A stretch of 64,000 bases of DNA from Isoetes taiwanensis (Eukaryota > Streptophyta > Lycopodiopsida > Isoetales > Isoetaceae), in the NCBI GenBank assembly GCA_021234155.1, contig JAJEKV010000059.1, forward strand, positions 3,293,167 through 3,357,166, in the 5' to 3' direction. A program made the translations under genes and the position numbers. This document shows positions 9,446-20,963 of this stretch, in pieces. Position 1 is the first letter of the stretch; each line of letters opens with the position of its first letter. A model generated the notes under the pieces. The model did not search any database, had not been told where the DNA came from, and was given only the letters and a program-made list of their open reading frames with translations.

Positions 9446-11690
9446 TTTCTCTTATTTTTTGCTTATTTTTCCTCTATTTCATATGTTCTCAAAAGTATCG
9501 CCTTGCTTGATTGAAACAAAAGTTTAATTTTCCCCTGCATAACCTATTCGGCCTAAGGACAATTGTTGCCCTGGGGACATATTTTGAATAGAACCACTCT
9601 TCATGGGAAGGAAATAGATCCTTCAAATGTAGCAATTGAGGTCACCATAGTCCGTGATCCCATCGACAGAGCTTCCAGTCCCTGAGGGGAGGGGGATAAC
9701 ATTGGTGAAGCAAGAGGGCACATTCATTCAAAGGGGCTAAGAGGGATGTAAAACCAAATGAGTGGCCCTCAAGTGAAGATACGCCTTCGAGATCCCTCAA
9801 TTTGCCCTCTTCACAAGAGGATTCATCTAGTAGTCCACCATCCGCACAAGAGTCTCACGGACATCGGGCGGTTTCCCACCACGTGGTGAACCAAGCAACA
9901 CAAAGAACAAGATTGAGGTCATGAGAATCTAGCTGCTCGTCTTGGTCTCAGTTGTTTGAGCCCCAAGATGAGACAGCCTACTACCCGCAACAGATCTACT
10001 AGGTTTGCCATGCTACATTCTTCACTCCCTCAGATCGGATCTAAATATTCGAGGCTTAATATAGTCTTTAGTGATCCTCGTGGATGCTATAGACGATGAG
10101 TTCTTGGGTGTATCAAAGGTCGGGCTTTCAGTGGGTAACATAATAGATCCAACGGGAAACCAAAATATCAGGTCATGTCATGCTTGTGCTGAGAGGCCTA
10201 TAGCTAACAGTCTAGTAACCTGGGAGACCCATGCTAGTTTGCTTCATGATGGTAGGACAGTTTCACAACATTTACAAGCTCTTGCTGCTCTAACATGATG
10301 ATTTAGAAGTTGAGTGCTTGGAAGCTGATGTTGAGAAGCAATTCAAGAGGAAAAGGAAATATACATATGTGAAGAGGGTCGAGGGAACCAAAGGGGATGG
10401 CAAGGAGGAGAGGATGCGCGCCCAAGGCAATCAAGAGTGCTCTAAAATCAACATGCTGCAAGGACGAATGTGTCAAAAAACTGAGCCGACAGCAAGTATG
10501 TGCCTTAAGAAAAGAATTTTATTCTCAATCAAGCAGTGCCAGGATTACGCTTGTTTTTGATGTGTTGAGTGTAACTTATACAGGCAGGCGGAGGCGAAAG
10601 TAGTGGTCCGTGGGTGGAGTGTCACACCGCGCATGGCGCGTGGGCTTTTAGGAGTTGCTCACCACGCTTTATAGTTGGAGGAAGAGGTTCGAAAGTTAGG
10701 TGGAAAACGGGCGAGCATGGTAATACTGCTCTAAGAAGCCTAGATCCGCGATACACTAGCTACGAAAGTGTGCTTGATACCTTCATTAGCGAGAATGCAG
10801 AGAGCATTCCACATAGAAGCAAAAAGGAAAGGATGATATAAGGGAGAATATTCGAAACTTCCTTCCATCCTTAATAAGAAGAGCATACATAAGGAGGTGG
10901 GCCGTGGTGGAAGAATTGACAGAAAGAGTATAACCTTGCCCTCTTTTTACAATATTTGGAAGAAAGAGTTTCCGTGACGTCAAAGATAGCAAAAATACAA
11001 GATTCTCGCAAGTGTAACATATGTGTAGTCATCAAGCAAAATTGGAAAGAACAAAAGATACAAGGGAGAGGCGCAACCTTTCAATTCAACAACGGGCACA
11101 TATGTTGGAACAACGTTCCTGTAGGAGTCAATATTGGCATTGGCGCATTATCACATCGCTCACCGTAAAGTCACCTCTCGTGATAATACATGATAAGATG
11201 GATCAGGTCAAAACACTCACACCAAGAAGTCACCATCTCGCAAAAAGTCTGCTTTGAGAGGAGATCGCTTGAAGAGCAAACTTTTGACAGAGCATTGACA
11301 CATGGTCATGGTGGACGGGCTTATGGCCATTTCTCTCTTGATCTTTGGAAGGATGACTCAAACTTTCATGTTGGATCACTTTCTAGGATCCTACACTATC
11401 TTGAGTTGCCTAAGAAGACAAGTGTGGTGATTTGTGTGGAAGCGTAACTACAGATTGCAAATTGATGCAAGCCCTAAAAGATACTCGACCACCGCAAAGA
11501 TAAGCTAGTGCAGACACAAGAGAAGATGCCTTCATCTTCTAGTGCCAACTTAGAAGGCTTCAATCCTCTTCCTTGAAATCTCTACTTACAGCTTGGATAA
11601 TGCATCGGTCAAAATAAAAATAGATATGTATTCTCCTACCTCTCTTATTTGACATGGCTTAAGGTATTCGATGAGATTCAGGTTGGTTTC

Positions 11691-12037
11691 AAGTATTAAT
11701 TATTTCTCCCCCTTGATCTAAACATCTGACTGCTAAAATCAATAACATTAAGGACTCCACACATAGGACTATTTAGACATATCGACATGCCATTTTATAT
11801 TTACTTATTATATGGTACTTATAAAAGGATATATCTTCCTTATCGGCCATACTCTGGATGTCCATACGGATGTCTCTTCTTCTTAAGCTTCACGAGGGGC
11901 GATCTAAAAACTGCTCTAGCCCATTGCATGAATGATCCATTATGCCATTGAAAACTTTGAAGTTTTGCTTATTATGTTCTTTGTTTTATATGCAATAGCA
12001 TGCGTCATTATTTGAAATACAAAACACGATTAGACAT
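11691..12037. other. Spacer between the two large copies
   Basis: About 350 bp of AT-rich sequence with no supported gene. Copy 1 ends on its left and copy 2 begins on its right. It may be the sequence that lies upstream of the window edge in copy 1, or the 5' edge of the second element. No terminal inverted repeat or target duplication could be recognised at either junction. Confidence 0.5.
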
Positions 12038-12429
12038 TCCTTCCGCGATTCTTTACAAGCGGGGAGCGGCATCATCTGCGTCACTTGGTTTCTAATCATG
12101 ATTCCTCGAAATCATCATGATTTTCGGTTTTGCGATTCCTCAGAAATCATCATGATTTTTCGGTTTGTTGCAGTGCGGCGCCTTCATTTACTATCGCGAT
12201 GTCAGCGTCGGCTACGGAAGTTACTTCTTTGGGATTTTTCGCCGTCTGGTATGAAAATTTGGATTTGAAATGCTCTCTCTTTTGTGCGGGTTGCTTCTCT
12301 TTCGGGGTTCTCAAAAGGCCAACAAAATCCGCGGGTTCTTTACGCATCTTCTTGGTACGTGCGCATATGAAACATAATCTATGCTATTACAGGTTTCCCA
12401 TCACAATTTCTTAAGCCACCATTTCTTCA

Positions 12430-12880
12430 GAACTTCTTCTTGCGAAAATTCGCAGTGCGTTGCTTCAATCATGGCCCTGTGAGCATGTCCTCCAAATTTG
12501 TCCATGCCTCCTTATCCTTGAGATTCTAATTAAACTTCTAATTGGCCATTTACGCATAAAGCGACTGCGCATTTCCACTGAGCTTCTTTTTCGCCGGCAT
12601 TAGACCCCCATTGATTTTAGCAGATTACGTTTGGGGTGCCATATTCTTAACTTTCACAGCCAAGCGATTTCTACCCTATGAGGGGCTTTGCAATCAATTG
12701 ATCAATGGCAAACTTTGTAGGACAAATCTTAGGTCCTCGGCTCAACTCCGGCGGCATATTTATGGCAATTGTTTTGCCAGCACTTTGATATGCCCACATC
12801 ACACACAAGGCGTCTCTTGTAAGAATGAACCCTATCACGGTTAAGGCCATCATATTCTTTAAAATTTTTCGCAAACCTTG
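12430..12880 (-). pseudogene. Gene A, copy 2 (degraded)
   Basis: Minus-strand remnant aligned with 376-854. Only short stretches such as MWAYQSAGKTIAIN remain in frame; the acidic helix is broken by indels. Whether the breaks are biological or assembly errors cannot be told from one sequence. Confidence 0.45.
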
Positions 12881-12936
12881 CCAAGAATAGCATTGATCAG
12901 GGCCATCGGATCGCCATTCTGAGGAAGGGCGACTCC

Positions 12937-14916
12937 TATATAAAGGCCCTTTCCTCTTTAGAAACAGGTTATCGATTGTCTTCTCACAGCAACTCTTCTT
13001 CTTCTATTGGCGTTGCTTCCCATGGCTCTTGACCAATGGATTTCCCTCTTCGACCTTCTCCCGGATTCCTGTCTCCCGCGTCCTGCGCCACTAGCATCTT
13101 CCTCAGGGGTTTTCTTACCCTTCTTTGGAAGAGTCGCCTTCTTCTTCTCCTACTTCGTTATGTCTAGAATTTCTCTTTCATTGCTCTTGTAGATTTCTTT
13201 GTTCTATTGTTTTCCTTGTGCATACGGCTTGTTGAGGTATTATTTGCATGTTGAATCACCATGACTCTTGTAGATTTCTTTGTTCTATTGTTTGATGTAT
13301 TAGCATGTTGAATCACCATTAATCTTGTAGATTTCTTTGTTCTATTGTTTTAAAAGCATTTGCGGTATTACATGTTGAATCACCATGAATCTTGTAAGAT
13401 TTCTTTGTTCTATTGTTTGATATATTACATGTTGAATCACCATTAATCTTGTAGATTTCCTTGTTCTATTGTTTTCCTTGTTGCGGCTTGTGGATGTATT
13501 AGCGAGGTTGAATCCTTGGCATAAGAACGTTTTAATCTTTGGACCACAATTTGCGGCGGATTCCTCATGATTTAGTTTTGACTTGGGTACTTTGCATTGT
13601 TAAATCGGCGATTCGTTTTGCTCTTTGGCTTTCTTGCGATTTGCTCTGGGTCTTCTTCTTGCCCGCGATTTTTGTTCATCGAGGGTTTTGTTCAATCTCA
13701 TTTTAAGCCTTGTTCATCTTTTGGTTGGTTTTCCCCTCTCTAACCCTTTTAGGCGCAGGCACATCGTGGATCCGCCATGATCCTTAGGTTTGCATCCTAA
13801 GCGTTTATCCCATGTTTGCTCCGGCCTTGCCCAAAGGCTGCTTCGCTCTGGTTGGCTTGTGTTTTCAGCTCTCTTCTCCAAGCTCTTGGCTTGTCTTGCT
13901 GATCCTTAGCTTGTGCTTACCACCATCGGTCTCGTTTCTTGATTAAGTTCCATTTATTTCGGCCCACCTTTGTCCACAATCGCCTCTTCCCTCCTTCTTG
14001 ATTTGCTCCCTTGTTGGCGAATGGGTGTTTTGGCACCTTCACAGGTAATTGGGTCTTGCTGTCGACTCCATCACCCCTTGGCATGCGGTGGGCCTTGCGG
14101 TTTTCTTTTCTTAGCTCTCGGCGATCAATGGCTCACGGCTCTATCTATGCTTCTTTTCCTTGATTCCCACCACTCCCTCTGCTGTAATTTGGCTCTTCTT
14201 GAGGCCATCTATTTTATCCGGTTGGGCTGCCCATCTTTTTTTTTGTTGCATGCTTTTCCATTCCTCTGCTTGCATGTGTTTTCGGCCATTCGTCTTCTCC
14301 TCTTGTTCCTATTCGTTGCTCTTTTAATGCATTGCGCTTACGGATCCTTTTCATTGAGGATTTTTGTTTCCCCTATCGGCTTCATTTCTGTTCCTTTGTT
14401 TGGTTCTTTCTTGACTCTCGATGCGTTCCCTTGCCTCCTTTGTTCCACCCAGATCTTCCCTCTTGTTTTTTCCTCCTTTTGCACCTCAGGAGATTGCGAT
14501 GACTACTCACCACCTTTATACATCCCATTTGAGCGCATTGCATCCATGGTGGCAATGCCTTCACCGTGCATGGGCCGAATATTGGTGGCGCTGCGAGGAG
14601 TTCTTTGGCGCCGCCTTTATCGCGTCCTTTTCTCCTTTGTCGTCGGTATTCGCTCCTATAAACTTCTCAACCCACATTTCGTGCTTTCGTTTCTTAGGGG
14701 GCGTCATTTTACTATGGGGGGTTTACATCCCTTACGCCCCATTCGGTTCTTGTGAATATTTTTCTCATCATGACGAAGTATCCCCCGGTTTCTTCAGCTT
14801 ATCCGGCGATCTCTTTGGGGATCGGCGTGATTGTCCTTGCCTAGGGGCCGGTTACCTGCTCGTCCTTTGGCATCCTCTTGATGTCGACACCCTCTATTTG
14901 AATAATATGGAATAAA
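12937..14916 (+). pseudogene. Gene B, copy 2 with promoter and poly(A) signal
   Basis: TATATAAA at 12937-12944, ATG near 13021, a proper acceptor CCTTTTGCACCTCAG ending at 14489, exon 2 from 14490 (GAGATTGCGATGACTACT) and AATAAA at 14911. The exon 1 donor is damaged (GGAAGAGTCGCC against GGAAGGTACGCC in copy 1), and exon 2 has several frame changes. This copy is valuable because it shows the intact acceptor that copy 1 lacks. Confidence 0.5.
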
Positions 14917-15725
14917 GCATTTGTCTTATGCTTCTTTTTCATGTTTTTTGCACCATAAGCGTTCTAATAATGGTTTTATTGTGGTTCCTAAGTGTTTTTC
15001 TTTTTGCCATGGGGATTGACTCTTTATTTGTTGTTGTTCTCATGTATAAAGGCAACTAGGGATTTTGTAATGGGGTTCTTGATTTGGTTGTGTATATCTT
15101 TTTTATATGTTCATTTTACATTTTTCATTTTAGTTGCCCATGTGGTTTCTTTATATGTAGCGCGATCTTATAAATTTTATGTTTTCCGTGGTGGGTTGGA
15201 TTTTTCTCCTTTGCAATTGTGTTTTTCTATTGGATGTCGATGCTCGCACTATTCAGCGGTTGTTGTGCTATTAGGATTACTTTTTCTTGTTTATGTTACG
15301 GCGTGTGTTTTGATTTCATCTTTTGGCGGCGTTGTACTTTCCTTGGGGTTGCGTTGTTATCATGTGTTATATCTTGCATTTACCGTGGTTTCATTTCTTT
15401 TTATTCCCTATAAAGCACAATTTCATTAAAATGAGAAATTTAGGTGATTCAATTAGGAATGAAAATCCTTTTAGTCAACTTTATGCCAATTTTTGAGCAA
15501 TTATGAAGCCATTTAAAAAAATATGCATCTAAAGTGCCATTTATTGGTAGCCATTAAAAATTCTAGCATTGCATGTAATGAAATTTTGGGAAATATAACA
15601 TCACAAAAAGTTAAAGTGCGAATTCATAGATTTGCATATTAAAAAATTTGCCAAAACAAGCAAGGACTTCGGAAGAGGTAGTTACGTTTACAAGGGAGTA
15701 TTAGTGTACAATTTACATTATTTTC

Positions 15726-18700
15726 CTCCTCATGGGAGCAGGCTCCACAAAGGATCGGGTTCAGGTATGGCGGGGCCATGACTAGAAGAAGCAACCATAG
15801 GATCTCACGAGGCTCTCGAACAACGTGGCGTGAAATTGGGATCATCAGCTGAGTCAGATTGAATTGTGTATTCTTGATCACATCATAGTCCACATCGGGT
15901 GGAGCTTCGGGCATCTCTGGATTTGGTGGATCTACGGTTTCTTCAACTTCTGGCCGAGGTGGTCTCTGCATCCGCGAGGCAGCTGCGATGGTAGATTCGA
16001 TGGCGGTCAAGCCTATCAAGAATCCCCTTTAGGCACTCATGCTTAAAGCGGGTCACTTTCGAATACAATGCAAAATCTCTTATTAAACCAATGAAGCGGC
16101 CAAAAGAACCACCGGGAGAAGTAATCAAACACCCACGTTCTGGCGGCACCATTTTACGCACGAATGCGAGCATGTAGCGAGCCCGGTGGCTTCTCATAAT
16201 TATGTCCCTGGCAAGCCTTGCCGGCGTACTGAATCTGGCGTTGTTCGCGAGCTTACCCGGCCATAGCCTCGGTCTCCCGTCTTTCGTCTTGTTTAGTTAG
16301 GCCCACGAGGCGGTGGCGGTTCTTGAGGATGATGGTTGAAGGGAACTTGAGGGTCAATTGCCCGGCGGGGAGGACCTTCGATGGCGAATCTTTGTGGCAT
16401 ACACTAGTGAATGGGCCTCACGAATTCACAGGGGCCCGGATTCTTGTATTAGATCCTCATACATGCCAATATAAACTACGGATCGGAATCGGATCATCAC
16501 CTCTGAGATGAAATCAAAAGTTGTGCTCAGGCCTTGCAAAACCACTATCCAAAGAATCCATTTGTGGTGTTCTTTTCTACGGTATATTAAAGAAATTTGT
16601 TAGTGTGGTTTTGTCCCACATTGGAAATATGCCTCTAGTGTCGGGGCAATCAAGGATAAGCAAGCTGCGGGAGTGCAAACAACTTGTCCTTCCTAGCGTG
16701 CGTTAGTTCAACCGCCTTGAAGTCTTGGTATCCCTCTCTCTTCAAGGCGGCATTAGCATTATGAATCTTGCCAAGGCGGTGTACGTTCGAAAATGCCTTC
16801 CTTGCTCACTCAGGTTTTCAACCCACTTACTATGCATGGGTGGCCATGGAAATCAGGTCGGTATCCTCGAGCGACATTGCTGCGATCTTGAGATCATTGA
16901 AGGACTTGAACTTCCTCGAAAAATTATCCTTCCATTATGCAAAAATCTCCTTCTTCAAGAAGATATGGATCTTAGTGTCTTTGCCCTTGCCTTGAAGAAT
17001 TGCTTTTTGTATAATCACTGGTGACCTTGGCCGAAGGTCTTCCCATCCGGCACTTCACGGAGCGGCAGCCGGCGGTCTTAAGTAGTCCATACCCCCTCAT
17101 GCACCTCAAGTAGGTAAATTTGAAGTAGTCGGATTCTTTTGCCAGGATTCACGGGTAATAGTTTGACCCTTGTTGTCTTTTAGCTTGCAAGATTTCCACA
17201 AGTTCCATAGGGACCGCGAATAAGCGAAAAATGTTCTGCGGCATGAAGACCCCCCGGTTGAAATCTTTAGGATGCTTACCGCATGGTAACTTCAGCCAAA
17301 GCGGATACTTGGCGAAAACAACAAGAAGTTAAACGAACATTTAATGAGCAAATACAAGCCCGCAGCCATTTCATATCTCGCGAAAAATTAAAACATGTAC
17401 CTCGTATGGTTAAGCGAGATTGCGGCGTCAGATGGATCGAGGCTTCCCGCATAGAGCATATTGCTGCGCTTGGTGGGTTATGTTATCAATGAATGGCTCT
17501 TTGAAAATAGTCTTAGCAGCGGTGATATCATTGACTTCACAAGCTGAAATTGCGAGGGGCATTCCCTTAAGATTTATTGCCGGATAACACTTTCGGCAAT
17601 TCCGTTCAAGATAAATCTTTGACATTTGCTCTTGGGACTTTGGTGTGTAGGAGTCTTCTACATACAAAGGTGAGCAGCCATAGCCCGAATGATTACCATT
17701 CACTATATAATAGTGCATCCCCATGAGGTCATCCTCGGTTTTCAAGGGACGGTTTGTTTGTGAGGGATTGAATGGAATCACATGTTGGAGTGAAATTTGG
17801 ATGTGGGTCTCTCTGAAAGGACTCCACTAAAGTTTTGGCGTGCTCCATATTCCTTGGTCTAGATGTCGGATTTGCTGGCCCTTGATATAATTTGAACGCG
17901 TCTATTTTTTTAATGAATGTGACCCAGAGAAACGGATCTTCGGTGATCGTAGAATTTTTTGCGGTGTATTCTCTGCCCTTAGTCTTTTCCTCTTGACCTT
18001 TCCACACGAAGATTTGCGGGGCACCTCTAGCAAGTCTTTGAGCTATTCTTAATGTGACCTTCTTTAGCTCTGGCTTCTTAATAGGGACCCTTTTGGCGGT
18101 GTGTGCGGGATCCTCGCTATGCCTTGGGCTCGGGGGTTCCCCACCACTTCTAGGACTTCGGCGGGACTTGGAGTCAGAAGCTCTCCTTTGTTTTTAGGTG
18201 TCCTCTCTGAATGGTCTCCGGCACGTGCTTCTTCTTTTTTTTCCATCCGTTTCCTCTGTCTCCACTTCCTTTCCCTCCTTTTCTGTCTCGCCTTTCCTTC
18301 CTTCGCCCCTTGCCTTCCCTATTCTTTTCTTTCCTTTCCTTTTTTTCTTTTCCTTCTTTTCCCTCTTTTCTTTATCTTCCTTCTCTTCCTTTTCCTTCTC
18401 TTCGTTTTCTTTAGCTTGCTTCTTTTCCTTCTTTTCCATATCACGGATCTTTGTGATCCTTTCTCTTAACTTTTCCTCTTGCCCGCCGCCTTCCCTCCTC
18501 CGGTTCTGGACATCCTCGGTAGAAGATGAGGAGTCTTTGTAAATTTGGGGTGTATCCCTAGGTTGTCTTGTCTTCTTCTTGCTGCTTTGATTTTTAGCGG
18601 GCCGTGTCCCACAATGGCGGGTAGTTTCTGGCGGGCTATTGCGTGACAACGAATGAAGGCGAGTTTTCGACTTCGTTCATCCGATTCGCGAAGAATCATA

Positions 18701-18954
18701 AAGCCCCTCAAGATTTCTTGTGGACCTTTGATGTCGGCTTCTTCAAAGGCTGTTATCGACGTGGCGGTATGACCTTGCTTCTTCGCCAGGAACCGGGTAC
18801 ATTTGCAATGCTAGCGGACATTCTGATGGGATCATAAAACTTCCAGTCCACATAGTACACAATTATTTTACGCTTCAAAGTATCCTCCACGGACCACGGG
18901 ATCAATCCTCAGCGGCCGCTCTTGGCAACCAACTTCATTTGGACCAAGATACAT
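15726..18954 (-). pseudogene. Gene C, copy 2 (ParB-like / methyltransferase-like)
   Basis: Same layout as copy 1. Proposed ATG at 18954, Lys/Glu-rich region at 18500-18200, ParB-like segment at 17930-17690 (HAKTLVESFQRDPHP, MGMHYYIVNGNHSGYG), and methyltransferase-like end near 16150-16020 readable as GVFDYFS in one frame and SPGGSFGRFI in another. The latter supports a Gly-rich loop after FDYFS that copy 1 seems to have lost. At 18840-18880 this copy reads VYYVDWKFYDP without the frame break seen in copy 1, which has CCAAATCC in place of CCAGTCC. Confidence 0.5.
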
Positions 18955-19202
18955 GGCCGGTAAATGCCCGGTTTGTTTACATTAATCTGTCTCCCTTATA
19001 AGGGCGAGCTCTCTTCTACTTGATCTCCTTTCGAGCTGTAGCGGTAGAGAGCTCACCGCGTACTTCCATGCACCGGTGCGCGTCTCTCGGCATCGCCAGA
19101 TGCAGTGGGATTGAAATTGTGTTTCGCCGCGTAAGATGGTTGCAACAAAGAGGCATCGGTAAATGGTTAGAACAAGCAGGCAGACAATCGGTTGTGGTTG
19201 GC

Positions 19203-19912
19203 AAATGGCGCCGTGGCGCCATTTGTATGTGAGTCCAGTGCATAAGCACGGAGGCGGTTCGTATGCCTATCCCTGCGTTTGGTCGAAGAGGCCTCACCCG
19301 GTCAAACCACTCCCCGCCGCAATATTCCCGAGGAAGATGGTTGAAGGAGAGTGGATCGGGTGGAGGCACCCGCCATTAGGAGGCACATGAGAACAAGCGG
19401 TGCAGGCCAGGATGACTAGGCAAATGGCCATGGCGCCATTTGCATCCGGAAGGTGCCATGGCACTGCGACTTGTAGGAGAATACATATCTCATTTGCCTC
19501 CATTAGTATTAAAGGGATGGGCCGGATAAAAATGAAGCCATGAAGCCATTTATAACAACAAGTCCCAAATGTATGCTATAGACATCAAATGAAGCCATGG
19601 GCCATTTATATAACAAAGGCCCTATGGTAAGCTAATACACATCAAATGGCGCTATAAAAGCCATTTGCCAACAACAAGTCCCAAATGTATGCTAATACAC
19701 ATCAAATGGCGCCATGGAAGCCATTTGCCAACAACAAAACCCTATGGTAAGCTAATAGACATCGTAGAGTAAGCTACCGGGCATCCTAAAAGTAGCTAAG
19801 ACTCTAAAGTGCACTCAATCATCCAAATGAAGCCATGGCCATTTGTCAACTATAAGACCCTAAAGTGGTTACCATGCATCTAAATAGCGGTGATTAAGCC
19901 ATTTTAGCCAAA
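19203..19912. repeat. Palindrome array, copy 2 (eroded)
   Basis: Counterpart of 7192-7915. The first palindrome (19203-19224) is intact apart from its centre. Most others read with GAAGCC or AAAGCC in place of GGCGCC, which destroys the symmetry, while the spacers (GTCCCAAATGTATGCTA, CCCTATGGTAAGCTAA) are nearly unchanged. Changes concentrated in the symmetric core are unusual for neutral decay. Confidence 0.8.
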
Positions 19913-20963
19913 CAAACAATGCAAGTAGGCGACATACACGTACCTTGAGGTAAGCTAGCCCCTGTCTCCACATTTTGAGGAGCTCAGGGTAATCCATTTC
20001 CATTTGGCCTTGAATTTGGTCAAGAAAACAGGGTGAGTATCTAGATGTGTTTTGTTGAGCTAGCGAGGAAATGGCTTTAAAATCAGCGAAAAAAAAGGAT
20101 GAAAAGGGGTTGCTTTAGACATTTGCCCTTGGCGGCTATTTGTTGAGGCTGAGCGTATTTAGCATTTGGCGACTAAGGTCGTAGCTTATTTGGGAGGCTG
20201 GAATCGAAGCCGAATAAAGCTGAGCCCATGAGCGGCTTAGGAAAAGCAGGCTGACCAACTAGGGCCCATGAGTTGTCCGGTCGGCGCCCATGCGGATGTG
20301 ATCCGGAAGCGCCCATTTCGCCCGGCCGCCGCGCCCGCCCGATGCAGGAACCGTGGCCATCATGAAGTATGGCGGTCCATACAATCCATTAATTTTGAAA
20401 TTGAATATTCCACGCCCCCGCGCCCGTCCCTTAAATTTGAACAAAATTCAAAATTGCCCCTTAATTAACATAAAGTCAAAATTCCGCCCAGGTATATTGA
20501 AATTTGGCGCCACTGTCAAATTTGAATCGTCCATTTTGAAAATTGTACTTTGCCTTTAAAGCTCCCCTCTTTGCGCCCGTGCTCCCACTTAATCGCGACC
20601 ATACCCACGGCGAGGCGTTTTTCGTGCGCGGTTCGGGCTTTTCGAATCCGCTTTGTTAGAGTCTCGGTGCCTGGCTCGCATAAAGGCGGCTTATTTTCTC
20701 GTAGCCTTGGCGAGAAACTTTGCAAAGGCGCATGTCGCGTCTTTGTCGGTAGAAAAACTTTCTTCTTCGCGCTCCACGAAATCGGGTGATTCTTGGCGCT
20801 TTCTTCTTGGCGGCTTTTCTTCTTGGCGAATCCTCCTTGGCTTTCTTCTTCTCGAATCTTTCTTGGCTTTCTTCTTGGCTCTTCTTGGCGCATTCTTACG
20901 CCAATATATCTGGCGGGATCGGCTTGATTTTCTGTTCTATCTCTTGCTCGGGGATATACCACT

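Larger units (their letters stand above)
1..11690 (+). repeat. Large direct repeat, copy 1 (giant element unit)
   Basis: This copy matches 12038-23751 along its whole length in the same orientation, with many one- to six-base differences. It begins at or before the window edge. It ends abruptly at 11690, inside gene D, where copy 2 continues with coding sequence. It holds four genes arranged as two divergent pairs (A minus, B plus, C minus, D plus), a palindrome array and several minisatellites. Gene content is that of a mobile element rather than a host gene cluster. The true termini, terminal repeats and target duplication are not visible. Confidence 0.9.
8913..11690 (+). pseudogene. Gene D copy 1: truncated DUF8039/DUF7869 transposase-like gene
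   Basis: Exon 1 is an ATG (8913) with MDLSNI followed by a perfect GTAAGT donor. After an intron of about 600 bp, a damaged DUF8039-like exon lies at 9545-9925. The Cys-containing N-terminal region follows at 10300-10610 (CCKDECVKKLSRQQVCALRK). Then come 10950-11450 with HDKMDQVKTLTPRSHH (frame 11021) and THGHGGRAYGHFSLDLWKDD (frame 11190), and YLQLG/NKNRYVFSYLSYLTWL near 11590-11680. The copy ends at 11690 just before the GHTHDDID motif seen in copy 2, so it lacks part of the catalytic region and all of the C-terminus. Frames are broken in many places, some possibly by consensus error. The intact family is transposase-like with an RNase H-type fold, by inference from conserved Asp positions. 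Confidence 0.6.
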
